Below, one piece after another: positions 25,877 through 34,892 of a stretch of 64,000 bases of DNA (position 1 is its first letter; the number at the start of each line of letters is the position of its first letter). The stretch is taken from positions 1 through 64,000 of the forward strand of contig NZ_BCWE01000010.1 of assembly GCF_001592105.1 (NCBI RefSeq). Reading direction: 5' to 3'. Source of the stretch: Desulfolucanica intricata. Lineage in GTDB: Bacteria; Bacillota; Desulfotomaculia; Desulfotomaculales; Desulfofarciminaceae. Under the pieces are notes generated by a model. It saw nothing but the letters and a program-made list of their open reading frames with translations, searched no databases and was not told the origin of the DNA. Both the position numbers and the translations under genes were made by a program.

Positions 25877-27568
25877 TTATTTTTGTTTATTAGTCATATT
25901 CAATAATTGTTTTGCATGTTCTTTAGTTAGCGAAGTAACATTCTTCCCATCAAGCATACGAGACAGTTCATCAATTCTTTCTTCCCGTTCTAATTCTTTT
26001 ACGTATGTAAAAGTATGATTTGGGGATGTTTGCTTTGAAACCTTAAAGTGCTTGGAAGCACAACAGGCTATAGGGACAGCGTGAGTAACACAAATAACTT
26101 GCCGGTGCTGGCTAATACGATCAAGTTTTTCGGCTACCGCCTGCAGGGCACGCCCCCCAACGCCACTGTCTACTTCGTCAAATACGAGCGTTGGTATTTC
26201 ATCTACCTCGGCTAAAAGAGATTTTAAGGCTAACATTACTCGGGATAATTCCCCGCCGGAAGCTATTTTTGTTAGGGATCGTAAAGGTTCTCCGGGGTTT
26301 GCCGTAAAAAGAAATTCAATTTTATCTTTACCATATATTCCTATGTACTCTTCTGAATTAAAATTTACCCGTATTTCGGCATTAGGCATCTCTAAGCTGC
26401 GCAGCTCATCTGAGATTGCTTTTTGAAAATGTTGGGCAATCTTTTGGCGTGATCTTGTTAGTTCAGCAGCTTTATCAAGAAATTTAAGTTCAAGGTCAGC
26501 ATTTGATTTTTCTAACTCACCTATTTTCTCTTGATTGTAATTTAAGTTATCCAATTCAATCTGTGCTTTTTGTTTAAAAAGCAATATTTCTTCTACGGTA
26601 TTTCCATATTTATATTTTAACCGGTTAATTAAATTTATTCTATCTTCTAAAATATTTAAACGCTCGGAATTAAACTCAATATTATTACGGTATTCTGATA
26701 AATCCCTTGATATATCTTCTATTTCATAGAGCATATTTTCTATGGTGGACTTCATTTCTCCAAATTCAGGTACGTATTCGATTAAATCTTCTAAAATATT
26801 AATAGTCTTACCGAGCAGCTCTACTACTGCAGCTTGTCTTGATTCACCTTCATATAGATATTTATAACTATCATTAACTAACCGAACAATTTTCTCTGTG
26901 TTCATTAAAATATTAAGTTCTGATTCCAAATCCTTATCTTCCTCAGGTTTTAATTGAGCTTTTTCTATCTCATTTAACTGATACTGTAGCATCTCTATCC
27001 TTCTAATCTTGTCTTTTTCATTAGACGTTAATTCATAGTATTTTTTATGTATATCCTGCCATTTAAGATAATAATCTGCCGTTAATTGAACTAATTTTAA
27101 ATGTTCTTCCCCCCCAAAACTATCTAATAACTGCCGGTGCTTGTCTATATTTAATAATGATTGCTGTTGATGCTGCCCATGTATATCAACCAGTAGTTTA
27201 CCCAATTCCCGGTATACCGTAAGAGTAACACTATGACCGTTAATACGACAAGTGTTTTTTCCTGAACGTGTTATTTCCCTGAAACATATTAAAGTCCCGT
27301 CTTCTTCAGGTTCAATCCCTATCTTATTTAACATTTTAAGTATCTCTGGAGTTAATTTTATATTAAATACTGCTTCAACTTGTGCTTTCTTTTGTTCAAA
27401 TCGAATAAATTCAGCAGAAGCCCTTCCTCCCAAAGCCATAAATAAAGCATCAAGTATAATGGACTTACCGGATCCGGTTTCCCCTGTTAATACATTTAAA
27501 CCTTTATCAAACTCCAGGCTAAGCTGACTTATTATGCCAAAATTTACTATATTTAAGTTGGTGAGCAA
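25877..27568 (-). CDS. recN: DNA repair protein RecN
   Basis: A 563-residue SMC-like ATPase for double-strand break repair. Walker A is GETGSGKSIILDAL (about residues 31-44), long coiled coils occupy about 150-370, the ABC signature is SGGELSRVMLALKSL, and Walker B is TLVFDEVDSGVGG. The start ATG lies one base beyond the argR stop. The order argR-recN-spoIVB-spo0A matches Bacillus. Confidence 0.96.
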   Translation of the reverse strand: MLTNLNIVNFGIISQLSLEFDKGLNVLTGETGSGKSIILDALFMALGGRASAEFIRFEQKKAQVEAVFNIKLTPEILKMLNKIGIEPEEDGTLICFREITRSGKNTCRINGHSVTLTVYRELGKLLVDIHGQHQQQSLLNIDKHRQLLDSFGGEEHLKLVQLTADYYLKWQDIHKKYYELTSNEKDKIRRIEMLQYQLNEIEKAQLKPEEDKDLESELNILMNTEKIVRLVNDSYKYLYEGESRQAAVVELLGKTINILEDLIEYVPEFGEMKSTIENMLYEIEDISRDLSEYRNNIEFNSERLNILEDRINLINRLKYKYGNTVEEILLFKQKAQIELDNLNYNQEKIGELEKSNADLELKFLDKAAELTRSRQKIAQHFQKAISDELRSLEMPNAEIRVNFNSEEYIGIYGKDKIEFLFTANPGEPLRSLTKIASGGELSRVMLALKSLLAEVDEIPTLVFDEVDSGVGGRALQAVAEKLDRISQHRQVICVTHAVPIACCASKHFKVSKQTSPNHTFTYVKELEREERIDELSRMLDGKNVTSLTKEHAKQLLNMTNKQK

Positions 27569-28033
27569 CTATAATCCCCCCCCGGCGATATCCTCTAGTC
27601 TGTCAATAACTGTCTGAGTAGCTTTTTTTGGTTTAACTACTACTAAAATTGTATCGTCACCACCTACAGTGCCAATAACTTCCGACCAACCAGAATGATC
27701 CAAAGCTGAGGCTACACCCTGTGCCTCCCCGGGTAAAGTTTTAATAATAATTAAGTTTTCACTGGCATCTATTTTTACTACGGAATCTCTCAGGAGCCTT
27801 TTTAAACGCTCATTATTACGTACAGTAAGTGGTTCTTTGGAAGGAACAAAATACCTTGGAACACCGTTTTCTCCAGGCATTTTAATCAAACCTAATTCTT
27901 TAATATCTCTCGATATTGTAGCTTGAGTAACTGTAAAACCTGCTTCTTGTAGAGCGTTCACCAGTTCTTCCTGAGTCTCAACTACCTGTTGGCTCACTAT
28001 ATCAAGAATCGCTTTTAGACGCCTACTTTTCAC
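27569..28033 (-). CDS. argR: Arginine repressor ArgR/AhrC
   Basis: A 154-residue transcription regulator. The N-terminal winged helix contains ETQEELVNALQEAGF and TQATISRDIKELGL (recognition helix). The C-terminal hexamerisation and arginine-binding domain contains the GTVGGDDTILVVV motif. I prefer GTG 28033 (MKSRRLKAIL after translation) with AGGAAGG 8 nt upstream; an ATG seven codons earlier at 28054 overlaps the previous gene more. In many Firmicutes argR sits beside recN without arginine genes. Confidence 0.93.
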   Translation of the reverse strand: MKSRRLKAILDIVSQQVVETQEELVNALQEAGFTVTQATISRDIKELGLIKMPGENGVPRYFVPSKEPLTVRNNERLKRLLRDSVVKIDASENLIIIKTLPGEAQGVASALDHSGWSEVIGTVGGDDTILVVVKPKKATQTVIDRLEDIAGGGL

Positions 28034-28607
28034 AGCCTGAACCTTCCTTTTCAATAAGAATTAAGAATGGTGGAGGGGATTTCCTATTAATAAAGTTTAA
28101 CTTGATAACATTATACATTTTATTTTCCAAGTTAGATACATATTTTTCTACAGCAGTATATTCTTCTTGTGCCCCCGCATGGCCGGTATAGACCGCAATA
28201 CTGAGCCGACCTCCCGGAGAAAGCAGTTCCAGTCCTTGGCTTAGAGCATCTACAGTTGTTTCTGCCCGTGTGATTATACCGTGGTCACCACCTGGAAGAT
28301 AACCTAAATTAAACATAATTGCATCAACAGGGCTTTTAATAAAAGATAACATATTTTCGTGACCTATATTAAAAAATTCAACTCTTTTAAGTAATTGACA
28401 CTGACTAAGTTTTTTGGAGGTAATTTCGATCGCTTTTTCTTGAATATCGAAACCATAAACCAAACCGGAGTCTCCAACTGCCCCGGCCAGGAATAATGTA
28501 TCTCCACCATTACCTACTGTAGCATCAACTGCAACAGAACCATCATATAACACTTCTCTAATGAATAGCTGGGCAATATTTACAACACTCCCCCAAATTT
28601 TACCCAT
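28023..28607 (-). CDS. Class I SAM methyltransferase, MnmM (YtqB)-like
   Basis: A 194-residue Rossmann-fold methyltransferase of the YtqB family. The SAM-binding loop is VDATVGNGGDTLFLAG (about residues 24-39), followed by VYGFDIQEKAIE and the catalytic-region NLGYLPGGDHGI. YtqB was recently assigned as MnmM, which methylates the wobble-uridine modification of some tRNAs. I chose ATG 28607 because AAGGAG is 9 nt upstream; the longer frame runs into nadK. It overlaps the nadK end by 8 nt. Confidence 0.8.
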   Translation of the reverse strand: MGKIWGSVVNIAQLFIREVLYDGSVAVDATVGNGGDTLFLAGAVGDSGLVYGFDIQEKAIEITSKKLSQCQLLKRVEFFNIGHENMLSFIKSPVDAIMFNLGYLPGGDHGIITRAETTVDALSQGLELLSPGGRLSIAVYTGHAGAQEEYTAVEKYVSNLENKMYNVIKLNFINRKSPPPFLILIEKEGSGCEK

Positions 28608-29472
28608 CGGATCGTTCTCCTTCTTCCAATTTTTCACGGAGAACATCAAAAAAGCTAACACCTTTTATTTTTAAAAACTTTGCGTTATAAGGTGCTTTGT
28701 TAATTAATACCTCATCATTTTTTAATAATTGATAACCATGCTGTCCATCCATAGTTAACATTACTTCACCTTGATTTCTAGGAATTACAACTCTGACCGT
28801 ATTTTGAGCTGATATAACCATTGGTCTGGATGTAAGGGTATGTGGACAAATGGGAGTCAAAATCATTACTTCCAAATCAGGCGTTACCAATGGTCCACCG
28901 GCAGAAAGTGAGTAAGCTGTTGAGCCGGTTGGACTGGCTATGATTAAGCCATCTGCCGGGTATGTTCCTACAAAGTCCGAATTAACATAAGTATCTAAAA
29001 GTATTAACCGGGCAAAGGCACCTTTTGTTATAACTGCATCATTAAGACCGACAATCCTGGTCATAACTTCGCCCTCTCTAAGAACCCCGGCTTCCAACAT
29101 CATCCTCTCTTCAATATTATATTGACCGGCAAGCAACCTTTCGAGACTAGTTATAATATCAGGTATATCTATTTCTGTTAAAAATCCTAAGTGTCCTAAA
29201 TTTACCCCCAACACTGGTACACCGTAAGGAGCAGCCAGCCTGGTAGTCTGTAATAGTGTACCATCCCCACCAAATGCAATTAAACATTCAGAAGATTTTG
29301 CAATATCCGTGGAAGTACAGCCTAACTCCGGTCTGCCAATAACTTTGGCCGCATCCGGCTTTATTAATATAGAACAATTTTGAGATTCAAGCCAGTTAAT
29401 AATTTTTTCTACCAGTGTAACCACACTTTTTTTACTCAGGTTTACAGCCAGGCCGAAGGTTTTCAAAAACAT
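28600..29472 (-). CDS. nadK: NAD kinase
   Basis: A 290-residue ATP-dependent enzyme that makes NADP. Motifs are LIAFGGDGTLLQTTRL (the GGDGT loop, about residues 67-82), LGVNLGHLGFLTE, and the NAD-site SPTGSTAYSLSAGGP. ATG follows AGGAGG. Between it and tlyA lies a 111-bp spacer with a possible weak terminator (GGCC stem and T-run, about 29495-29540). Confidence 0.95.
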   Translation of the reverse strand: MFLKTFGLAVNLSKKSVVTLVEKIINWLESQNCSILIKPDAAKVIGRPELGCTSTDIAKSSECLIAFGGDGTLLQTTRLAAPYGVPVLGVNLGHLGFLTEIDIPDIITSLERLLAGQYNIEERMMLEAGVLREGEVMTRIVGLNDAVITKGAFARLILLDTYVNSDFVGTYPADGLIIASPTGSTAYSLSAGGPLVTPDLEVMILTPICPHTLTSRPMVISAQNTVRVVIPRNQGEVMLTMDGQHGYQLLKNDEVLINKAPYNAKFLKIKGVSFFDVLREKLEEGERSDG

Positions 29473-29583
29473 ACCCTCCTATCTAAAATAACAAAAAAGG
29501 CCGGGACAGCTATAGATTACCTACTGACCTCTGGCCCTGTATCGGATTATATTAACAACCTTTTTATTAATTTTAATACCGGC

Positions 29584-30393
29584 TTAATGTAATTTGTTAT
29601 GGGCTTGTTCAACTATTTGTGGTATTACTTGCTCAAGATTTAACTCAGTTTTTCTATTTTTAGAAAAATAAGCTAAATATTCTATGTTTCCTTCCGGCCC
29701 TCGAATGGGTGAAAAATCTAAACCTAAAATTCCCCAACCCGAGTCACTCACCGCAGTCAGTACTTTAAAGATTACATCTATATGTACATTTGCATCCCGG
29801 ACAACCCCTTTTTTTCCAACCTTATCAGGACCGGCCTCAAATTGGGGTTTAATTAGTGCAACACCACCCGCGTATGATGTTGTAAGTTCAACCAGCTTAG
29901 GAAGAATTTTAACTATAGATATAAATGAAACATCAACAGTTACAAACTCCGGGCATTCTTTTAATTGCTCACGCTCCAAGTAACGAATATTAGTACGCTC
30001 TAGTAAGATAACCTGAGGATTGTTGCGTAAACTCCAGGCTAATTGACCATAACCCACATCTACCGCATATATCAGCCTTGCACCATGCTGTAAAGCACAA
30101 TCCGTAAATCCTCCGGTAGATGCACCTACATCCATAATTATTTTATCATTAAGGTCCAGCTGAAAAGTTTTAATTGCCTTTTCTAGCTTAAGCCCCCCTC
30201 TACTGACATAACGCAAGGTATTACCACGAATATCTATTTTAACGTCAGGGTAAACTTTAGTCCCGGCTTTATCAACCTTTTGATCGTTCACGTAAACCAA
30301 CCCGGCCATTATTGCAGACCTGGCTTTTTCCCGACTGGGAAAATATCCTTCGTTAAACAAAAAACTGTCCAATCTTTGTTTATCCCGAGACAC
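29584..30393 (-). CDS. tlyA: TlyA-family rRNA 2'-O-methyltransferase (hemolysin A)
   Basis: A 269-residue protein with an N-terminal S4 RNA-binding domain (residues 3-62, RLDSFLFNEGYFPSREKARSAI) and a FtsJ-like methyltransferase domain. The SAM site is MDVGASTGGFTDCAL and catalytic-type residues lie in VTVDVSFIS and LIKPQFEAG. TlyA of mycobacteria methylates 16S and 23S rRNA. It follows dxs by 11 bp, a conserved pairing. Confidence 0.92.
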   Translation of the reverse strand: MSRDKQRLDSFLFNEGYFPSREKARSAIMAGLVYVNDQKVDKAGTKVYPDVKIDIRGNTLRYVSRGGLKLEKAIKTFQLDLNDKIIMDVGASTGGFTDCALQHGARLIYAVDVGYGQLAWSLRNNPQVILLERTNIRYLEREQLKECPEFVTVDVSFISIVKILPKLVELTTSYAGGVALIKPQFEAGPDKVGKKGVVRDANVHIDVIFKVLTAVSDSGWGILGLDFSPIRGPEGNIEYLAYFSKNRKTELNLEQVIPQIVEQAHNKLH

Positions 30394-30404
30394 TGCTTTC
30401 CCTC

Positions 30405-32303
30405 CTAATTAGCAGTCATCCTTAGACTATTCTTTTTTCCTAAAAGAAAGTTTATTTTTTCAACTATGCTATCAGGAGTTAAGCCTAAATTTTCACGTAA
30501 ATATTTAGGGTCACCGTGCTCTATAAATTTATCCGGTATACCTATACAATAAGTACTTGCTTGAATACCTCTTGCAGATAATAACTCGAGAACAGAACTT
30601 CCGAAACCACCGGTTAGTACATTTTCTTCAACTGTTATTATAAGCTCTGCATCCTTTGCATATTCTAAAATACAGCTTTCATCTAATGGTTTAATAAAAC
30701 GAGCATTAATAACCGCTGCATCAATATCCTGCTGAGCTAAAATTATAGCAGCTTTTTCAGCAACTTTAACCATATTTCCTATAGCAATAATAACAATCTG
30801 TTTACCTTCACGAACCACTTCTGCTTGTCCAATTGGTATTTCTTTAAGTACTTCGTCCATATAACAACCTGTAGCGGTACCACGAGGGTAACGTACTGCG
30901 GCAGGTCCGGAATAATTAACAGCAGTTTTTAACATATGCTGCAATTCATTTTCATCTTTAGGTGACATGATAACGATATTTGGTATTAACCTTAAATAAG
31001 ATAAATCAAAAACTCCCTGATGTGTTGCCCCATCGTCACCGACTATACCTGCTCTATCAATAGCAAAAGTAACCGGCAGCTTTTGCAAGCAAACATCATG
31101 GATTACTTGGTCAAAGGCACGCTGAAGGAAAGTTGAGTAAACAGCAACCACCGGTTTCAAGCCGGCGCAGGCCATTCCCGCCGCCATTGTAACTGCATGC
31201 TCTTCTGCAATACCAACATCAAAAAATCGGTTAGGAAATAACCTGGCAAATATACTAAGACCTGTTCCACTCGGCATTGCTGCGGTAACAGCTTGAATCT
31301 GTTCGTCCTGCCCAGCAAGTTTAACTATAGTGTTCCCAAAAACTTCGGTATAAGAAGGAATATTAGAATTATCATTAACTTCCCCGGTGGTAACATCGAA
31401 CGGTCCAACCCCATGGAATTTGCCGGCATTATTTTCAGCAGGCAAGTATCCCCTGCCCTTTTGAGTATGAACATGTACTAAAACCGGTCCTTTACAAGTT
31501 TTAGCCTGCTGCAGAACATTAACTACAGCCTTGTAATTATGACCGTCAATAGGACCTAAATATGTAAAACCTAATTCCTCAAAAAGCATACCCGGCACCA
31601 TTAAGTATTTAAAACTGTCTTTTAAACGATCTACAATTTTTAGTACTTTCGGACCAATTGAGGGAATCTTACGCAATAATTGTTCAATTTCATCTTTTCC
31701 TTTTGAATACATCGGATCAGTACGAATACGGTTTAAATAACCTGACATTGCTCCTACATTTGGTGAAATGGACATTTCATTATCGTTTAAAATTACGATT
31801 AAATCTTTTTTTAAATGACCCGCATGATTTAAAGCCTCAAAGGCCATTCCACCTGTCATGGCCCCGTCACCGATGATAGCAACAACAGAGTACTCTTCTC
31901 CCTGCAAATCACGTGCTATTGCTAATCCTAACGCAGCAGAAATAGAGGTACTGCTGTGACCGGTTCCAAAAGTATCATATTCACTTTCTCCAATCCGTGG
32001 GAACCCACTAATGCCTCCAAACTGACGCAAGGTGTTAAATTTATCCTGACGTCCTGTAATCAATTTATGTACATAACACTGGTGTCCAACATCCCAAACT
32101 ATTTTATCCTTAGGAGCATCAAATACGCAATGCAAAGCCAGCGTTAGCTCAACTACTCCTAAATTCGGGGCCAGATGTCCGCCTGTCTTTGATACTGTAT
32201 CTATTATTCTCTCACGGATTTCTTGAGCCAGTTCTTTTATTTGAACAGTATCCAGACGATGCAAATCCCGGGGTGATTTAATCATTTTTAATATACTACT
32301 CAA
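30405..32303 (-). CDS. dxs: 1-deoxy-D-xylulose-5-phosphate synthase
   Basis: A 632-residue thiamine-diphosphate enzyme for the first step of the MEP isoprenoid pathway. It shows GHQCYVHKLITGR, the TPP/Mg motif GDGAMTGGMAFEALNHAG with NDNEMSIS, and the transketolase-type GIAEEHAVTMAAG and DRAGIVGDDGATHQG. I prefer TTG 32303 (8 nt after AGAGGTG) to the GTG at 32312. It follows the OapA-like gene directly, as in Bacillus halodurans, where OLE RNA and oapA precede dxs (from memory). Confidence 0.95.
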   Translation of the reverse strand: MSSILKMIKSPRDLHRLDTVQIKELAQEIRERIIDTVSKTGGHLAPNLGVVELTLALHCVFDAPKDKIVWDVGHQCYVHKLITGRQDKFNTLRQFGGISGFPRIGESEYDTFGTGHSSTSISAALGLAIARDLQGEEYSVVAIIGDGAMTGGMAFEALNHAGHLKKDLIVILNDNEMSISPNVGAMSGYLNRIRTDPMYSKGKDEIEQLLRKIPSIGPKVLKIVDRLKDSFKYLMVPGMLFEELGFTYLGPIDGHNYKAVVNVLQQAKTCKGPVLVHVHTQKGRGYLPAENNAGKFHGVGPFDVTTGEVNDNSNIPSYTEVFGNTIVKLAGQDEQIQAVTAAMPSGTGLSIFARLFPNRFFDVGIAEEHAVTMAAGMACAGLKPVVAVYSTFLQRAFDQVIHDVCLQKLPVTFAIDRAGIVGDDGATHQGVFDLSYLRLIPNIVIMSPKDENELQHMLKTAVNYSGPAAVRYPRGTATGCYMDEVLKEIPIGQAEVVREGKQIVIIAIGNMVKVAEKAAIILAQQDIDAAVINARFIKPLDESCILEYAKDAELIITVEENVLTGGFGSSVLELLSARGIQASTYCIGIPDKFIEHGDPKYLRENLGLTPDSIVEKINFLLGKKNSLRMTAN

Positions 32304-32314
32304 AATTAACACCT

Positions 32315-32902
32315 CTATTTATACTTAGGCCCACGGCTTTTTTTACCTAATTTAATCCCGGTAATTTTCTCTAAACCGGCCAGCAAGCGACCGACAGTAA
32401 ATATAACTTCATTTGCTCTGGTAATAGCTAATCTTTTTCCCGCAGCCTTACCGCCAACTGTCAAAGAAGCTATTAATCCGGTGATTAAAATATTTAGTAG
32501 AAGCTGATCTAAATTTTGTTGGTAAGTTATTATTTGTACTACCAAGGAAATTCCTAAAGCACCACTAACAGTTCCGGCAATATCACCAATTACGTCATTA
32601 GCAATGTTAGCAACCTTATCTGCATTTCTTATTAAAGCAACTCCCTGCTGGGCACCCGGTACCTTCTTTGACGCCCTGGCATGAAAAGGTGCTTCTGTAG
32701 CCGCAGTCACCGCTGTCCCAATAACATCAGCAATTATCCCTATTAGAATAATTAATATTAAAATTGTAAAAGATAAATATAAACTATTTATCTTTCGGGT
32801 TAAAGTTTCTGATACTATTGAAAAAATAATAGCTAATATAAAAGAACCGGTTCCAACACCAATTATATATTTACCGGTAACCGTAGATTTATTGTTACCC
32901 AA
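32315..32902 (-). CDS. OapA-like membrane protein (OLE RNA-associated)
   Basis: A 195-residue protein with about four membrane helices (residues near 12-33, 40-62, 106-126, 133-152). A positively charged TEAPFHARASKKVPGAQQG loop and a GKRLAITRANE segment might contact RNA. The tail is Lys/Gly-rich. Its size, topology and place between dxs and a ~600-nt noncoding block next to ispA match OapA, the protein that binds OLE RNA in Bacillus halodurans (related to DUF21 as I recall). I prefer TTG 32902, 7 nt after GAGGTGG. The frame is open to 32917. Confidence 0.65.
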   Translation of the reverse strand: MGNNKSTVTGKYIIGVGTGSFILAIIFSIVSETLTRKINSLYLSFTILILIILIGIIADVIGTAVTAATEAPFHARASKKVPGAQQGVALIRNADKVANIANDVIGDIAGTVSGALGISLVVQIITYQQNLDQLLLNILITGLIASLTVGGKAAGKRLAITRANEVIFTVGRLLAGLEKITGIKLGKKSRGPKYK

Positions 32903-32910
32903 TAAAATCC

Positions 32911-32928
32911 ACCTCAAACCTTTGAGGT
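32911..32928 (-). promoter_or_regulatory. Hairpin covering the ribosome binding site of the OapA-like gene
   Basis: ACCTCAA and TTGAGGT arms form a 7-bp hairpin whose downstream arm (minus strand) contains the GAGGTGG Shine-Dalgarno of the TTG start at 32902. It lies between the OLE terminal helix and the coding start. It lacks a T-run, so it is unlikely to be a terminator. Confidence 0.45.
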
Positions 32929-32944
32929 TAACATATGTATTCCC

Positions 32945-33584
32945 GGTAAGTGATAGTAGAAACGAGTAAATGTTGCGGCTTAGGTCCAGCAGGTTTTCCC
33001 AAATCGTTACCGGCTGTCACCAAACCGGCGGTTTCCCTTTAAAACAATTTCCGAATCGTTACCGTATCCGGGGCTGGATTACCACTTAGTCCGCACTTCA
33101 ATCCCCGTTCCACCCTATCAAGACAGCCTAGGAGTTTTCCTCAACAGAATAATCCTTTTTCTAACCTCTTTTGCAGTAAAGGTTTCAACCCACAGGAGAA
33201 ATAGCACGGGCCCATGCTATTTCTCCTGCCCTACAGGAATTCACCATTACCACTCAAGGCAGGCTACGCTGCACGCAGCTTAGACCACATGCAGGTTTAT
33301 ATCCCAAGCCATAGTTTCACTATTCTTAAAGAATAGATTCCCCACGCACTTGGGTCTCCACGGAAGCAGGGTCAATATCTGCATGCCATTGCAGATTGCC
33401 CTCCTACCTTAACTCCCAGTACCAACCCCCGACTGGGCGTCAGCAGCCAGCACCAGGAACTTCATCGCTGTGCCATTGGCGGATTTTTAGGCCCGCCTTC
33501 AAAAAAGGTTATCCTGACTAGAATACTGCATCACTTACCATAGGATAAAACCAAAAGTAATTAACATATTAAGCTGTTCATTAG
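32945..33584 (-). ncRNA. Probable OLE RNA (ornate, large, extremophilic)
   Basis: A 717-bp gap between ispA and the OapA-like gene has no credible ORF but clear RNA structure. A perfect 10-bp terminal helix pairs 33530-33539 with 32945-32954 and encloses 595 nt. A 14-bp internal hairpin lies at 33193-33206/33215-33228. The base composition is much more GC-rich than nearby spacers. OLE RNA is about 600 nt, found in anaerobic and extremophilic Firmicutes, and lies between ispA and oapA-dxs, exactly as here. The 5' end is set from the promoter at 33591-33619; the 3' end is uncertain. Not verified with a covariance model. Confidence 0.75.
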
Positions 33585-33590
33585 ACAATT

Positions 33591-33619
33591 ATTATAACAC
33601 AATTAATTTTCCATGACAA
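33591..33619 (-). promoter_or_regulatory. Sigma-A promoter of the OLE RNA
   Basis: The minus strand has TTGTCA (complement of 33614-33619), 17 nt and TATAAT (complement of 33591-33596), 11 of 12 consensus bases. Transcription would begin near 33584, about 45 nt before the terminal helix. The promoter lies just after the ispA stop codon, so the RNA can be made independently of the upstream operon. Confidence 0.7.
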
Positions 33620-33634
33620 ATGATTATTTTGTTA

Positions 33635-34525
33635 TTAATGGTCTCTATTGATAATGAAATGAACTAATTCTCTAAGAAATTGTGCTTTTGAACCAAAAAT
33701 ACTTATTTGATTTAATGCCTGTTCAGCAAAATAAAAAGCCTTTTCCCGGGCTTCTTCCAGCCCCCAAATCGAAGGATAAGTAGCTTTATTGTTCTTTTGG
33801 TCACTACCAACAGGTTTACCGATTTTTACAGTATCACCAACAACATCTAAAATATCATCAGTTATTTGAAAAGCCAAACCCAAGTGCTCCGCATAAAATG
33901 TAAGTGCTGACAGTTCTGCTTCCGGAGCCCCGGCTAGAATAGCACCTGTACGAATAGAAGCCCGATATAAGGACCCTGTTTTATGATTATGTATATATTC
34001 TAAGGTTTTAGAATCAATTTCTTGATTGGCTGATATTGTGTCAACAACCTGGCCACCGATTAAACCATTTGTCCCGGCATCTTTAGCCACTTCGGCGATA
34101 ACCCTTACAACAACCTCCGGAGGAAATAAACCGTCCTTACTTAACCCAGCTAAAAGCTGAAAAGCAAAAGTTAATAAGGCATCTCCGGTAAGTACTGCTA
34201 TAGCTTCACCATATACCTTATGGTTAGTAAGTTTCCCACGGCGAAAATCATCGTTATCCATAGCCGGTAAATCATCGTGTACCAGAGAATATGTATGGAT
34301 AAGTTCTAATGCACAAGCAGCCGGTAAAACTTTTAATCCATCACCGTTAACAGCTTCCGCTGCAGCCATAACCATAGCGGGTCTTAGTCGCTTACCTCCG
34401 GCAAAAACACTATAGCGAATAGCCTGATGAATTATAGAAGGATAGGCATTATCAGGCGGCAGGAATTTATCCAGGGCGTCATCGACTATAGCTGCTTTTT
34501 TATTTAATTCCTGCAAAAACTCCAC
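33635..34525 (-). CDS. ispA: Farnesyl/geranylgeranyl diphosphate synthase
   Basis: A 296-residue all-alpha prenyltransferase. The first aspartate-rich motif is HDDLPAMDNDDFRRG (about residues 83-97), the second is ITDDILDVVGD (about 221-231), and GGKRLRP binds the diphosphate. The pattern fits short-chain (C15) synthases such as IspA. Its first codon overlaps the xseB stop codon by one base. The cluster xseA-folD-fchA-xseB-ispA-OLE-dxs follows the usual Firmicutes order. Confidence 0.95.
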   Translation of the reverse strand: MEFLQELNKKAAIVDDALDKFLPPDNAYPSIIHQAIRYSVFAGGKRLRPAMVMAAAEAVNGDGLKVLPAACALELIHTYSLVHDDLPAMDNDDFRRGKLTNHKVYGEAIAVLTGDALLTFAFQLLAGLSKDGLFPPEVVVRVIAEVAKDAGTNGLIGGQVVDTISANQEIDSKTLEYIHNHKTGSLYRASIRTGAILAGAPEAELSALTFYAEHLGLAFQITDDILDVVGDTVKIGKPVGSDQKNNKATYPSIWGLEEAREKAFYFAEQALNQISIFGSKAQFLRELVHFIINRDH

Positions 34526-34761
34526 TAGTTTTGGCCTCCTTCAAAAAAAGCTTCTTCCATTGGAATAAGTAACTGTTGGCCCTCAGCATCAGAAATTAAT
34601 CGTGCAATTTTCTTTTCTGCCTGATTTAATTGCCCCGCACAATATTTTGACAGTCTTATTCCTTCTGCAAAAAGGTCCAAGGCCTGTTCCAATGGTATTT
34701 GCCCGTTTTCCAGCTTCCGGACCACCTCTTCCAATCTACTTAGTGCCTCCTCAAAACTCAT
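34525..34761 (-). CDS. xseB: Exodeoxyribonuclease VII small subunit
   Basis: A 78-residue helical protein: [20 protein letters not shown] followed by [20 protein letters not shown], the standard XseB pattern. I chose ATG 34761 with GGAAGGGA upstream; 18 further codons are open but unlikely. It works with XseA, encoded at 36456-37664, though two folate genes separate them. Confidence 0.93.
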   Translation of the reverse strand: MSFEEALSRLEEVVRKLENGQIPLEQALDLFAEGIRLSKYCAGQLNQAEKKIARLISDAEGQQLLIPMEEAFFEGGQN

Positions 34762-34848
34762 TATTATTATCCCTTCCTTTATGAAAAACACCCTATACAC
34801 TTTCGAGAAAACCATAGCCTCTTACTATATGGCTAAATTAGAAAAAAC

Positions 34849-34883
34849 ACATTAAGGGATTCATAAGAAGAATCCCTTAATGT
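34849..34883 (-). terminator. Terminator after the FchA-like gene
   Basis: ACATTAAGGGATT (34849-34861) pairs with AATCCCTTAATGT (34871-34883), a perfect 13-bp stem, 10 nt past the stop codon. The minus strand then has a T-run (complement of 34842-34847). Confidence 0.85.
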
Positions 34884-34892
34884 TATCGACAA

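Noticed and set aside
33193-33228. 14-bp hairpin considered as a transcription terminator
   Set aside because: No T-run follows on either strand, and it lies inside the enclosed OLE-like RNA structure.
32930-33600. Group II intron, rRNA fragment or tmRNA as explanation of the noncoding block
   Set aside because: No intron ORF, no recognisable domain V, tRNA-like ends or rRNA segments; synteny and size favour OLE RNA.
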